Virus record (IMG/VR): IMGVR_UViG_3300044911_002289 | Location: 1-37,175 of that record | Direction: 5' to 3' (one strand) | Length of the DNA: 37,175 bases | DNA from: a virus | In this document: piece by piece, positions 1-8,969 of the stretch | Position numbering within the stretch: position 1 is the stretch's first letter | How the letters are laid out: each line of letters starts with the position of its first letter | Notes under the pieces: model-generated | The model's database searches: none | What the model saw: the letters and a program-made list of their open reading frames with translations, nothing else | Told to the model about the DNA's origin: nothing | Position numbers and translations under genes: made by a program

Positions 1-1
1 A

Positions 2-1669
2 CCGATACAGGAATATAAAGTAGTGGGGGAGGAAAATGGTCTTTTCTTCATCGAAGCAACAGATACAAGTCTCTACCCCACTGTTCCTGAGCCAGGCTTT
101 CTAAACCCAGACCAACCCGGAAATCCTAATGATAGCCGTGCCTCAACATTATATTGGTGGGATACGTTCCCCGCTAAGGAACTTTATATTCCTGTGTATT
201 ATGACATTGAGGTTTATAAGAAAAAAACAGTGGAGCAAACCGTTTTTTATCAAAACAATGGCATCATCCCCGCCTCTTCCTATAATAATAATAGTTTAAC
301 AGGAACCGTGCAGGGCGATTGTTATGTCACTGCATACATAAGCACAATAACGCCACAGGGAACTCAGAATATTGGGATAATTCCTTATATAACTGGGGCT
401 ACAAACGATACGCCTGCCCAAATTTTTAACAAAGATATCCCCTCTTCTAACGCTTGGTACGAGACAAGAAACGTACAGTTTAATGCACTGACAAACGTTG
501 CGGGTATTTTCTATTCCATGAATCCAAGCTCGTACAACACCGAGGAGTGGACATGGCAGAAAGGACAGCCCGCAATTGTGAACGAAAACCAACGAGAAGT
601 GAGAATAGACAACGGAATTATTTTCTCTTCTCCTTTCGTCCAAGGAACGCAAATAAATGGCTTAAATCAATTCAACTCACTTGACTTCCGCCTTTCTCCT
701 GTAGAGAATGGCCCGATTTCGTCTCTTGTTGTTACAAACGCTACACAGAAAGAGCCGGGCGTAATGCTTGCCATAGGAGCCAACGGGGTGAGTTCGTTTT
801 ATTACGATGCCATTCAGCTTACGAATGTGGACGGAACAGACAACGTAGCCACCACAACTTCCTACCTTGCCTCTCAAAGGCCGTTGCTTGGTCAATACGG
901 AACCACAAGGCAAATGAGCATAACAAAAACGCCTCTTGGTGCAGTGTATTGGTGGAGCGATGTCGTGAACGATTTGATACGCTACACAAACGCAGGGCTT
1001 GAACGCCTTGGAATGACATTCTCGTTTGCCAACTATTTGCGAAAAACTTACAACGACAATGCGCTTCTATTTACATGGTACGACCAAGTGACGGATGAGA
1101 TTCTTCTTTGCGGAAAGCTCAGAGAAACCTCTGTGTTCTCGGAGCGTTACAAAACATTCCAAGGAGAGCGCAGCTATAAAAATTTCCTTGGTAAATGCCC
1201 TGAACGAGGAATAGGGCTTGCTACAAAACAGTTCCTGTTCCTTGAAGGAAAAATATGGGTGACGGATGTGGACCTTGTAGGGCTTAACGCCCCTCCCAAC
1301 AACTTTATTTTTAACGAGTTTAAAGACCCTCTTTTAAACATCGTAACCAATGAAAGCCCTGCCAACGTAAAGCGTTGGAACCAAATAAAAGTGTTTGGCA
1401 GTAGGCCAGGGTCGGTGGAACTACGAGCTCCTGACGAAACGGAAGGGCTGTCGGGAGTTCTTGAATCAATCCTTGATACTGGCAATTGGATAAAAAGAAA
1501 GGGCGATTGGGAGGCTGCCATTCGAAGGGCGGCTAACACCCCCGGAGGACTACTCGCAGGAAAACTTATGGAAAGTAGGATATTATATTCTAAATTTGCG
1601 TTTGGTGCTGATGGATTTCAAAAGCTGAACTTTATAGAAATTAAGAGCAACGTCTCAATAGTACAATAA
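2..1669 (+). CDS. Tail nozzle/muzzle-like virion protein, 5' truncated
   Basis: The frame is open from the first bases of the window, so the gene starts upstream; the GTG at 23 is only an internal codon. The visible part (about 555 residues) is beta-rich and aromatic. Its second half has features I associate with the C-terminal propeller-like domain of podovirus tail nozzle proteins: a segment around VYWWSDVVNDLIRY, then DEILLCGK, then ERYKTF, then FLFLEGKIWVTD. The end, with WIKRKGDWEAAIRR followed by a short TPGGLLAGK segment, resembles the shared tail of these proteins. Its place just ahead of the portal gene fits a tail/connector role. Family assignment rests on remembered sequence patterns and gene order; a different distal tail protein is possible. 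Confidence 0.6.
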   Translation, partial: PIQEYKVVGEENGLFFIEATDTSLYPTVPEPGFLNPDQPGNPNDSRASTLYWWDTFPAKELYIPVYYDIEVYKKKTVEQTVFYQNNGIIPASSYNNNSLTGTVQGDCYVTAYISTITPQGTQNIGIIPYITGATNDTPAQIFNKDIPSSNAWYETRNVQFNALTNVAGIFYSMNPSSYNTEEWTWQKGQPAIVNENQREVRIDNGIIFSSPFVQGTQINGLNQFNSLDFRLSPVENGPISSLVVTNATQKEPGVMLAIGANGVSSFYYDAIQLTNVDGTDNVATTTSYLASQRPLLGQYGTTRQMSITKTPLGAVYWWSDVVNDLIRYTNAGLERLGMTFSFANYLRKTYNDNALLFTWYDQVTDEILLCGKLRETSVFSERYKTFQGERSYKNFLGKCPERGIGLATKQFLFLEGKIWVTDVDLVGLNAPPNNFIFNEFKDPLLNIVTNESPANVKRWNQIKVFGSRPGSVELRAPDETEGLSGVLESILDTGNWIKRKGDWEAAIRRAANTPGGLLAGKLMESRILYSKFAFGADGFQKLNFIEIKSNVSIVQ

Positions 1670-1670
1670 A

Positions 1671-2507
1671 ATGGCAGACAAACAATTTGATTGGACGGGG
1701 CTTTTGCAGTTTGCCCCCTCTGTTTTAGGAGCGGGAGCAAGTTATTTAGGAGCCTCTCCAATGAGGGAGGAGGCCGCCCGTTTGAGAAAAGAACGTGAAC
1801 GCCTTCTTCAGCAGGGAGCTCCCGGCCTCACGCCTATTGAGCAGGAGCAACTTGCTGCTGCCCGCGCAAGGGCCGCAACTTCCCGGGTTCCGGGATATGC
1901 TCAGGAGGTGGAAGGGATTGCCCAACAGCAGGCCGATGTTCTTGCCGCAGGGAAGAGAGGAAGCCAAACAAGCAGCAATCTGCTCAACCTTTTGTCTAAA
2001 ATGAACGCACAAGGACAGGCCGCAAGGCGCAATCTTGCTATGCGTGGAGCGCAGGCTCAAAGGCAAGCACAAGGAGAGCTCACAGGGCTTTCTATGAACG
2101 CAGACGCAAGGAGACAACAAAGACAGCAGCTTTACGAAGGCCAGCTTGCTGCTATGGACGCAGCGGCTCGTCAATATAAGGCGCAGGCAGGAATGGCTCC
2201 ATTGCAGGGGGCGTTGGCTTTTATGCCTTCGGGGGGATTTGATTTCTCTAAGTTTAGGAAAGACGCAACAAAGCCGAATATAGATGTTCCCGAGCAAATA
2301 GAGCCAATGCAGGTACAAGCGCCTAAGTTTTCAACAGCAGAAGTTCCGCAAGGAAGGCCGCAATACACCCCTACATTGGAAACAATGAATAAACCATATT
2401 TGGATGCAACATACAGAAATATGTTCGACCCAAATGCTGCTGGAGGAAGAATGAATATGAATAGCCAAATGCTTCGTACCACTCCATACTATAATTTCGG
2501 CGAATAA
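1671..2507 (+). CDS. Ala/Gln-rich virion protein, possibly internal or ejected
   Basis: A 278-residue protein starting 1 nt after the upstream stop. A hydrophobic Gly/Ala stretch (about residues 9-27) is followed by a long helical region rich in Ala, Gln, Arg and Glu (about 28-165). The C-terminal 100 residues are Pro-rich and probably disordered. This composition is typical of podovirus internal/ejection proteins or tail assembly proteins, and the location between the nozzle-like gene and the portal supports a virion role. There is no recognisable enzymatic motif. The stop is immediately followed by the portal ATG, so the genes are probably translationally coupled. The exact function is unknown. 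Confidence 0.85.
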   Translation: MADKQFDWTGLLQFAPSVLGAGASYLGASPMREEAARLRKERERLLQQGAPGLTPIEQEQLAAARARAATSRVPGYAQEVEGIAQQQADVLAAGKRGSQTSSNLLNLLSKMNAQGQAARRNLAMRGAQAQRQAQGELTGLSMNADARRQQRQQLYEGQLAAMDAAARQYKAQAGMAPLQGALAFMPSGGFDFSKFRKDATKPNIDVPEQIEPMQVQAPKFSTAEVPQGRPQYTPTLETMNKPYLDATYRNMFDPNAAGGRMNMNSQMLRTTPYYNFGE

Positions 2508-4817
2508 ATGTTTGCACCCGACCTGTCCGTTCCATTCGAAAAGAAGAAGTCCAAGGAGTTCGGGAAGGACTTTGCTACGGGCTTAGAGTCATGGCATCTG
2601 ATGCAAGTTGAAAGCCCCAATTTCCCGAAAAGGAAATGGGCGGAAAACTATCAATACGCATTAGGCAACCAAACCTATTTGCGTACCACGCAGCCAATAG
2701 ACAATCTTGTAGGAACGGATAGTCAAACGCTCCCTGGGGCTGACTTGCGGAACATGAGACTTGCCACGACAATTCTTGAAAGTATTGTTGGCAAACTTAA
2801 TAAGCAAAGGTTTCGCCCCACCATCTCCATGATTGATGCTTTGGCAATGGATGACCGCATTGACATGAAGGCAAGAATGGAGCTTGCCATGTACCTTAAA
2901 CAACAGGGCATGGAGATGGCGCAAATAACGCAACAGCTTGGCCTCACTCCTGACGATATTCCAATGGACACCACAGAGCTGCAAATCATGCTTGATTGTA
3001 TGCCGCAGTTTGTGGAAGAGATGAATCTTGAACTTGCCCTTAACAAAATAGGAAATGAAAACCACCTCGATACATTGGCAAGAATGGCTGACTATGACGA
3101 TGCCATTACAGCCGTGAGAGGCCACTACATCAATCGTGTTAATGGAAAGAAACAAATCGAATGGCTTGACCCACTTAATAGCGGTCATAGTATGTCCTTT
3201 TATCCTGATGGGCGTGACATTGTTTGGAGTTACAGAATACGGCCTGTTCCTGTTGAACAAGTTCGCATTGAAGCGCAGGAGGACCTCACGGACGACCAAC
3301 TCAAAAACCTAAGAGGAGGCCAATTCAGTCTTCTATACAATTGGCTGTTTTGGTGGAACTCCTCCAGTCAGCAAAATTTCCTGACAACATTCACAAATAC
3401 ATATACAGATTATGTTCTCGTCATGGACTTTGAGTTCGTCTCCACAGACCTACTCTATACAAATGTCAAAAACGGAAGGGCTTACAATGGATATACCAAA
3501 AAGACTCCCGGAAAAGATGGCGATGTGTACACAGCTAAAGTGCAGAACCTTTTCGGGGGTAAGTACATTTGCGGCTCTGGGTACATATACGACTATGGGG
3601 TTAAGACAGGTGTACGCCAACCTATCGTAACACGCAATGAGGATGCCTTTAAGGTGAACGCCTCAAAGGTGTACGGAAACTTTGTGTGGTATCATTCCTC
3701 AATGGTGAGAGGGGAATCCATTTCCATCATTGACAGAGCAAAGCCACATATTGACGCAATTGAGGACACCTTTAAGAAATTCAAAACATACATTCGGGAG
3801 TTTCTTCCTTGGATGATAAGGGTGGACCAAGATGCCTTGGCCGACCTTGCTTTGAAAGAAGGGGATGATGTAACGGCAGAGGACTTAATGACAACGCTCC
3901 TTGAGAGAGGAATAGGTGTTGTTTCTTCTTCCGCCTACAAAGGATTTCACAATGCCTCTGTAAAGGATGCCCTCACAATTATTTCCAATGACGGAGGAGG
4001 AAACCTTCAAGTGCTTTGGAACTTGCTCTTACAACAAATCAATCTCCTGCACGATGTTGTAGGCGTTCCTAAAATAGACACAGGAGGAGGCGTTAGCCCC
4101 GAACAAGGAAAGGCTGTAAGCCAAATGCTGCTTCAAGGAAGCGAGAACGTCCTCTCAGGATTGATGGCTGCCAAGATAGGGCTTTATACGTGTTTATGGG
4201 AAAACCTGATGTATGATATAATGCAATCAGGAGAGTCGGGGGTTGCTAAAGGAAGGGCGTTTACAATTCCTCAAGGCAATCCTGACGAGCGCATTCCCAA
4301 CCTTATTGTAGAACCTCTGCCTACGGACATGGACTGGCAGGACTTGTACAACAAGGCGCAGCAGGCTCTCGCAGCAGGAAGCCTTACAATGGACCAATAT
4401 GCCTACCTGAAAATCATTGACAACATGAAACAGGCATGGGGCTATTTGTCTGTTCAGCAAAAACGCAATGACATCAAGAAGGCGCAGATGCAACAAATGG
4501 CCGACCAAGCCAATACGGAGCGTCAAATGATGTCCAATCAGCAAGCCCAAGAAGGCAAGGAAAGGCTTGAGCAAATTAAAATTATCGGGAACGTAATTGG
4601 AGAATATGCAAAGGCGGCATTTACCAACCCTATGAATACTCAAAATCCCGAAGTAATTTTGCAGAGAATACAATTAGAATTAGAGAAAATGTATGGAAAC
4701 ACAGGAAACGCAAATGGAGAACAACAGCCTTCCGCAGGAGGGCCTCCAATTCCAACAGGAGGAGCAGAACAGCTTGCCGTTCAAGGTGGCGAAGGTGGAG
4801 GACTACCCATCGAATAG
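2508..4817 (+). CDS. Portal protein
   Basis: A 769-residue protein forming, by inference, the dodecameric portal through which DNA is packaged and ejected. Support: size typical of large podovirus portals, position directly before a scaffold-like and a capsid gene, an alpha/beta N-terminal body (for example EWLDPLNSGHSMSFYPDGRD, about residues 217-236), long helices in the stem region (about 400-560) and a helical C-terminal part with many Gln and Met. The last 40 residues are Gly/Pro/Gln-rich and disordered; the DNA there also encodes the first 41 residues of the next gene in another frame. ATG directly abuts the preceding stop. Assignment is from gene order and overall pattern, without a family search. 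Confidence 0.75.
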   Translation: MFAPDLSVPFEKKKSKEFGKDFATGLESWHLMQVESPNFPKRKWAENYQYALGNQTYLRTTQPIDNLVGTDSQTLPGADLRNMRLATTILESIVGKLNKQRFRPTISMIDALAMDDRIDMKARMELAMYLKQQGMEMAQITQQLGLTPDDIPMDTTELQIMLDCMPQFVEEMNLELALNKIGNENHLDTLARMADYDDAITAVRGHYINRVNGKKQIEWLDPLNSGHSMSFYPDGRDIVWSYRIRPVPVEQVRIEAQEDLTDDQLKNLRGGQFSLLYNWLFWWNSSSQQNFLTTFTNTYTDYVLVMDFEFVSTDLLYTNVKNGRAYNGYTKKTPGKDGDVYTAKVQNLFGGKYICGSGYIYDYGVKTGVRQPIVTRNEDAFKVNASKVYGNFVWYHSSMVRGESISIIDRAKPHIDAIEDTFKKFKTYIREFLPWMIRVDQDALADLALKEGDDVTAEDLMTTLLERGIGVVSSSAYKGFHNASVKDALTIISNDGGGNLQVLWNLLLQQINLLHDVVGVPKIDTGGGVSPEQGKAVSQMLLQGSENVLSGLMAAKIGLYTCLWENLMYDIMQSGESGVAKGRAFTIPQGNPDERIPNLIVEPLPTDMDWQDLYNKAQQALAAGSLTMDQYAYLKIIDNMKQAWGYLSVQQKRNDIKKAQMQQMADQANTERQMMSNQQAQEGKERLEQIKIIGNVIGEYAKAAFTNPMNTQNPEVILQRIQLELEKMYGNTGNANGEQQPSAGGPPIPTGGAEQLAVQGGEGGGLPIE

Positions 4818-5751
4818 CCTGCCTGAAGACGCTCCGAGTGAAGAAAACAATTTGCCTCCCGCAAATAGCGAAGGAGAGCAGCAGGCGCAGCCTGAAGGGA
4901 ATGTAGAAGACGATGATATAGAGTCCCTTCGTTCTAAACTTGCCCAGCTCGAACAGCAACTACAAAGCAAGGAGGCCCCTAAAGTGGAATACAGGATGCC
5001 AGAGGAGGTGTTAAATCTTCTCAACAATCCTGAAACACTTTCTGTCCTGAATGAGAACTACGAGAGCAAAACCGTTCTCGACCTCATTAAAACAGCCTTT
5101 AAGGAGGCTAATCCGTGGGCGACTACAGACCGCCACATTGAAGCACACTTGAGAAGACAATATCCTGATATTGACTTTGATATTCCCGAAAATCTCGGAC
5201 TTGCCGAGGAAGACTATGATGCTATTGCGTGGCAGGCCGAAGGCATCCGCCAACAGCTCATTTCTAAGCAAGGAGAGATAAAGGAGAAAATCGAAGCCGC
5301 AAAGGCCCCCGCCTTTACGCAAGAGGACATGGACGGCTATCAACAGCAGTTTAATGCTCTTGTAGAGGAAGGCATCAAGGGAATCAAGCCTGAGCCTTTA
5401 GCCTTGGACATTCCGGGGTATAAGATGCCGCAGCTTGACTTTGAAAAATTGAGGGATATTGTTTATAGTGAAAGTGTTCCGCTGTCGTTAGACGCAAATG
5501 GCAACGTGTGGCCCAACATGAAGGCAGCACAAGCTATGGCAGAATTGGAAATGCTCAAAAGCCAAATTCCGGCGATGTTGGAAGCGGCAAGGAGAGCAGC
5601 CCCAAAGGAAGCCGTTGAAGCGATAAACAGAACCTTAAACAATCAAGTGCCGCAACAGAACGCCACTCCGATGGACCCCAAACAAATTGCTGCTGCTAAA
5701 GCACCAACGCTGAATGGGCTGCGAATCATGGGCGTTCAAGCAACATTTTAA
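4693..5751 (+). CDS. Scaffold-like capsid assembly protein
   Basis: A 352-residue, strongly acidic and Gln/Glu-rich protein between portal and major capsid genes, the usual place and composition for a scaffolding protein that guides procapsid assembly and is then lost. A predicted coiled coil follows residue 75 (SLRSKLAQLEQQLQ). The gene overlaps the portal gene by 125 bp. Two nearby ATGs exist (4693 and 4714). Real use of the overlapping N-terminus is supported by a motif, NSLP/NNLP, repeated at about residues 11, 26, 41 and 53, three or more copies lying in or across the overlap. No protease domain was recognised, so maturation may need another gene or none. Confidence 0.72.
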   Translation: METQETQMENNSLPQEGLQFQQEEQNSLPFKVAKVEDYPSNSLPEDAPSEENNLPPANSEGEQQAQPEGNVEDDDIESLRSKLAQLEQQLQSKEAPKVEYRMPEEVLNLLNNPETLSVLNENYESKTVLDLIKTAFKEANPWATTDRHIEAHLRRQYPDIDFDIPENLGLAEEDYDAIAWQAEGIRQQLISKQGEIKEKIEAAKAPAFTQEDMDGYQQQFNALVEEGIKGIKPEPLALDIPGYKMPQLDFEKLRDIVYSESVPLSLDANGNVWPNMKAAQAMAELEMLKSQIPAMLEAARRAAPKEAVEAINRTLNNQVPQQNATPMDPKQIAAAKAPTLNGLRIMGVQATF

Positions 5752-5779
5752 ATTTTTCACAAGTTAAAAGAACAAAACA

Positions 5780-7225
5780 ATGGCTCTTAACACAACCCCC
5801 GCATTTAGCGGAGCATCAGCCACCTCTCCAACAGGAGCGAATGCCGTAGCAGATGCTGCGCTTCTGTCTGGCCTCGCCGACAGCACCTCATTCGTGAGGG
5901 ATTTTTGGCCTACACTTCTTGACCGTTATCCTGACCGTCAGCTCATCGAGAACGGCCTTATGGCTCACCTCGTGGATAACAAGGCTTTCGTAGGCGTTCA
6001 AACCAACACACAGCAGGTGTTTCACGCTGAACAGGATTCAGTTCTGAACACTCTCACTGTGGTATCTCTTACTGGAGGCGCTTCTAATGGCGCTTCTGCG
6101 GTAATCACAGTAAACTCTATTGCTTATAATGGCAATAACTACAACTACGCCACCGTAGGTCAAAACTTCCAAGTTGCAGATTCTCCAGCAACCATCCTGA
6201 ATGTTACTGCTGTGGGTTCAAGTGGTAGTGCTACTTTTACCATCACCGTTGTTCCTGCTGGGGACGTTCAGATTAACTCTGTAGTACAGGCTGGCGACAC
6301 CCTCCTGCCGCAGGATGCTGTGAACGATGTAAACGGCGACTTCCCTAACGGTACTGTTCGTGGATGGTCACGTTTCGGTGTGAACTTCCAATACATGAGC
6401 ACAGGCTCTGCTATTGTTGGTCAGGACACCTACAATCAGGCGTTCATGTTCCAATTGGAAGGCGGACAAACCATCCTTGCTCCTCGCATCTTCGCTGACG
6501 CTTTGATGACTGCCATGCTTCGTAAGTCTGCTGCCATCACTCGTGGTCGTGGTGAAACTTATGGCGGAAAGCAAACCACCGTTGGTTTCGTTTCTGCTGC
6601 TCAGGCATTTGGCTTGACAGATGACTATGCTGCAGGTGGCGTTCAAATGACCGACCTTGAGGACATCGGCATCCGTCTTCAGAACCGTGGTGCAGGTACA
6701 GAACTTGACCTGTGGGGTGGCTACAACTTCCTTCAGAGCATTCAGCGTAACGCTCTGTCTCCATTAACAGGCGGTGCTGTTCAGTACATCTCCGGTGAAA
6801 TGAACGATGGCAATGGTCGTCCCGGCTTGAAAAAGTCTCTTGGTCACTTCATCCTTGGTAAGTTCAAGGTGAATCTGAACGAGGCTTCTGAGTGGGCGCA
6901 CAAGGCTATGTACTCTCCTGATATTGCTGGTACAGATTCTCTGACCTCCGGCTATTGGGCTAACGCTTTCTGCATCATCCCGAAAGAGCAAGTGGCTGTT
7001 CCTCGTGAACTCACCAACACCACTTACACTGTCACTGCTCCGATGTTCCGTGTTCTTCAACTGAAAGCCCCTGTAACCACAGGCGGCACTCCTGTGATGA
7101 ACCAAATCGTGAAGCGTGACCCTGCTCACTTCGGAGCTATGAAGTATCAAATCGTGAACAACGAATACTTCGCTGCTCAGACGATGCTTGCTTCTAAGCT
7201 GTACTTCGGAGGAACTATACTCTAA
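5780..7225 (+). CDS. Major capsid protein
   Basis: A 481-residue protein, expected to adopt the HK97 fold and build the head. Evidence: location after portal and scaffold, size, codon choice noticeably richer in CGT/CTC/GGT-type codons than its neighbours (as in highly expressed genes), and a strong terminator right after it. N-terminal helix-rich arm (residues 1-60), then a segment about 88-175 rich in Val, Thr, Asn and Gly that looks like an inserted beta-sandwich domain, then a mixed domain with GRGETYGGK (about 255) and a C-terminal beta/helix part ending in YFGGTIL. Leader AAAAGAACAAAACA precedes the ATG with no Shine-Dalgarno. Nothing suggests a cleavable prohead propeptide. Confidence 0.85.
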   Translation: MALNTTPAFSGASATSPTGANAVADAALLSGLADSTSFVRDFWPTLLDRYPDRQLIENGLMAHLVDNKAFVGVQTNTQQVFHAEQDSVLNTLTVVSLTGGASNGASAVITVNSIAYNGNNYNYATVGQNFQVADSPATILNVTAVGSSGSATFTITVVPAGDVQINSVVQAGDTLLPQDAVNDVNGDFPNGTVRGWSRFGVNFQYMSTGSAIVGQDTYNQAFMFQLEGGQTILAPRIFADALMTAMLRKSAAITRGRGETYGGKQTTVGFVSAAQAFGLTDDYAAGGVQMTDLEDIGIRLQNRGAGTELDLWGGYNFLQSIQRNALSPLTGGAVQYISGEMNDGNGRPGLKKSLGHFILGKFKVNLNEASEWAHKAMYSPDIAGTDSLTSGYWANAFCIIPKEQVAVPRELTNTTYTVTAPMFRVLQLKAPVTTGGTPVMNQIVKRDPAHFGAMKYQIVNNEYFAAQTMLASKLYFGGTIL

Positions 7226-7246
7226 TAGCTTCCCCGAAAAAAAATT

Positions 7247-7277
7247 AGGGCCTTCTGAAAAGTTGGCCCTTTTTTTG
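7247..7277 (+). terminator. Intrinsic terminator after capsid gene
   Basis: Perfect 6-bp stem AGGGCC / GGCCCT (7247-7252 with 7265-7270), 12-nt loop, then a run of T residues through 7277. It lies about 20 bp after the capsid stop and would cap an abundant capsid transcript or reduce read-through into downstream virion genes. Confidence 0.85.
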
Positions 7278-7312
7278 TTTATTTGCCAAATAAATATAAA
7301 ACAACATATTAT

Positions 7313-8287
7313 ATGGTAGTTTCAAACGACAGAAATGGCATTAGCGAAATCAACACATGGCCCGAAGAAGTGGAGGCCAAGTTGATAGAATTACAGCCTG
7401 GAGACATTGTAAAGGTGAGGCTCAATCCCGCTTTATGGTTTACAGTGCTTGAGCAAAGGGGAACAAGCAACGACTACAATCGTCCTACATCTTCGGGAAT
7501 AGTGAAGAAAATCGGACAGCATGGCATTCCTTCCCCTTGGACAATACGTTATAACAGACAGCCATTCCAAATCGGATTCCTTGAGGGATATGATGCCAAT
7601 GGTGTAGCCCGTTACAATAAGCCTTTGTTTAACGAACAAGGCGAGTTTATTTTTAATGGAGACCGTGTAGGAGACAGAGAGAGCTTCTTTGTGATTCAGC
7701 TTCATCCTCAAATGCGTATTGACCCTCTGACAGGACTTGAGCGCAGGAATTGGAAGTTTGAAATCGTAGATGCTGAGAAGGAAAGCACAGGCATCACGCA
7801 AAACTTTGAGGCTAAACTTGCCCTCCTGAATAAAATTAAAGACCTGAATGAGCAAAGCCTGAACACGCTTATGAAGTCTTCCGTTTACGGACGTTCATTC
7901 TACGGCAAGCCTGACCTCGTAGGCAAACCAAAAGCCTCACGTGCCATTTTGGTGAAACAAGTGGAAGAAGGAAGGCTCAAAGAGATGAACGATGTACTCA
8001 AGGCTTTGGATGAGGTGAATAAAATCGGCCTCGTGTATGATGCCTTAGTTGCTAAGAAACTCATTTGCACAGAAACAAAATTGCTTCGTTACGATGGGCT
8101 TGAAATTTGTACCTTTGCAGAGGAGATAAGCATTCCTAACATGGAGGAGGCCGCTATTAACATTTTCAAATACGCAAGCCATTTGCCTGTGTTTGAAGAG
8201 AAGGCGATAGAGTTTCTTCGTGAGAGCTATGAGGGCGCTAAATCCACCGTTCACAAAGCCCGCAGAGGCGTAAAAGGAGAAGAATAA
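7313..8287 (+). CDS. Hypothetical virion-module protein
   Basis: A 324-residue protein of unknown function. I place the start at ATG 7313 because it follows an A-rich leader typical of this phage; a TTG at 7283 in the same frame is possible but sits next to the terminator tail. The N-terminal part (1-150) is beta-rich with a compact fold suggested by alternating hydrophobics, followed by a helical, lysine-rich region about 160-320 (for example LVKQVEEGRLKEMNDVLKAL). Its stop overlaps the next ATG as TAATG, so it heads a small coupled group. Position after the capsid gene suggests a head/neck-associated or assembly role, but this is inference. Confidence 0.82.
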   Translation: MVVSNDRNGISEINTWPEEVEAKLIELQPGDIVKVRLNPALWFTVLEQRGTSNDYNRPTSSGIVKKIGQHGIPSPWTIRYNRQPFQIGFLEGYDANGVARYNKPLFNEQGEFIFNGDRVGDRESFFVIQLHPQMRIDPLTGLERRNWKFEIVDAEKESTGITQNFEAKLALLNKIKDLNEQSLNTLMKSSVYGRSFYGKPDLVGKPKASRAILVKQVEEGRLKEMNDVLKALDEVNKIGLVYDALVAKKLICTETKLLRYDGLEICTFAEEISIPNMEEAAINIFKYASHLPVFEEKAIEFLRESYEGAKSTVHKARRGVKGEE

Positions 8288-8487
8288 TGGACACCCCGAC
8301 AACATTATACGGCAAATATTTGGCCTCCCTTGGATTTGATATTCAAGGAGGTTGTACAGTTCCCTCTGATAAAACACAGACGCTTCTTGCTTTCTATCAA
8401 GAGGTGTTGTTCCGTCAGAGCGTTCAGGTGAATGATGATGTGACGGCTAATCAGCTTCTCACCTTCACCTATCAGAACTATCAATAA
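8287..8487 (+). CDS. Small hypothetical protein
   Basis: A 66-residue protein, no recognised family. It shares one base with the preceding stop (TAATG), which supports translation by coupling. Mixed composition, mildly acidic, with no membrane segment and no Cys cluster (a single Cys). Probably a minor virion or assembly factor by context only. Confidence 0.75.
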   Translation: MDTPTTLYGKYLASLGFDIQGGCTVPSDKTQTLLAFYQEVLFRQSVQVNDDVTANQLLTFTYQNYQ

Positions 8488-8495
8488 GCCATATA

Positions 8496-8969
8496 ATGTT
8501 TCAGCAAATTGAAACGGAGAGGGAGGCGATGAATGAATTGCCTCCTTTTCTTTTTAATACAATGAATACGAAACTTGGTCTTCATGTGGGAATCAAGGAA
8601 AAGATTCCGCATACAGAAAACGACAGGCTCGCCTATTTGGCTTCCATATATTCATGGCAAGAGTTTAATGGTCCGCTCATTTTAGCTTGTGATGAGGATT
8701 TTTATATGTGGCTTCACAACTTCGGAGCGGAAATGTTTTATGTTGATATTATTCCTTTGAACTTAGAATATAAGACAGAGGAGGACGTATTGGAACACTT
8801 CAAGAAACATACGCCTTACGAGCTGTTCTTTGTTGGCCTCCATGACAGAGCCATAATGGATGGCGAAGGGAAAGTTATTGATTTAAGGGAGTGCTATGAA
8901 CAAAAAGATTTTGTAGATTTGCAATTACATCTGCTCCCTGACGAATACCAAAAAATAACATGGCAGTAA
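8496..8969 (+). CDS. Hypothetical protein in virion module
   Basis: A 157-residue acidic, aromatic-rich protein starting 8 nt after the previous stop. It has a plausible alpha/beta fold (hydrophobic stretches GPLILACD and MFYVDIIPLNLEY) but no motif I can assign. Its 3' end overlaps the next gene by 10 bp. It is read between head-associated genes, so a structural or assembly function is possible; nothing in the sequence proves it. Confidence 0.8.
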   Translation: MFQQIETEREAMNELPPFLFNTMNTKLGLHVGIKEKIPHTENDRLAYLASIYSWQEFNGPLILACDEDFYMWLHNFGAEMFYVDIIPLNLEYKTEEDVLEHFKKHTPYELFFVGLHDRAIMDGEGKVIDLRECYEQKDFVDLQLHLLPDEYQKITWQ

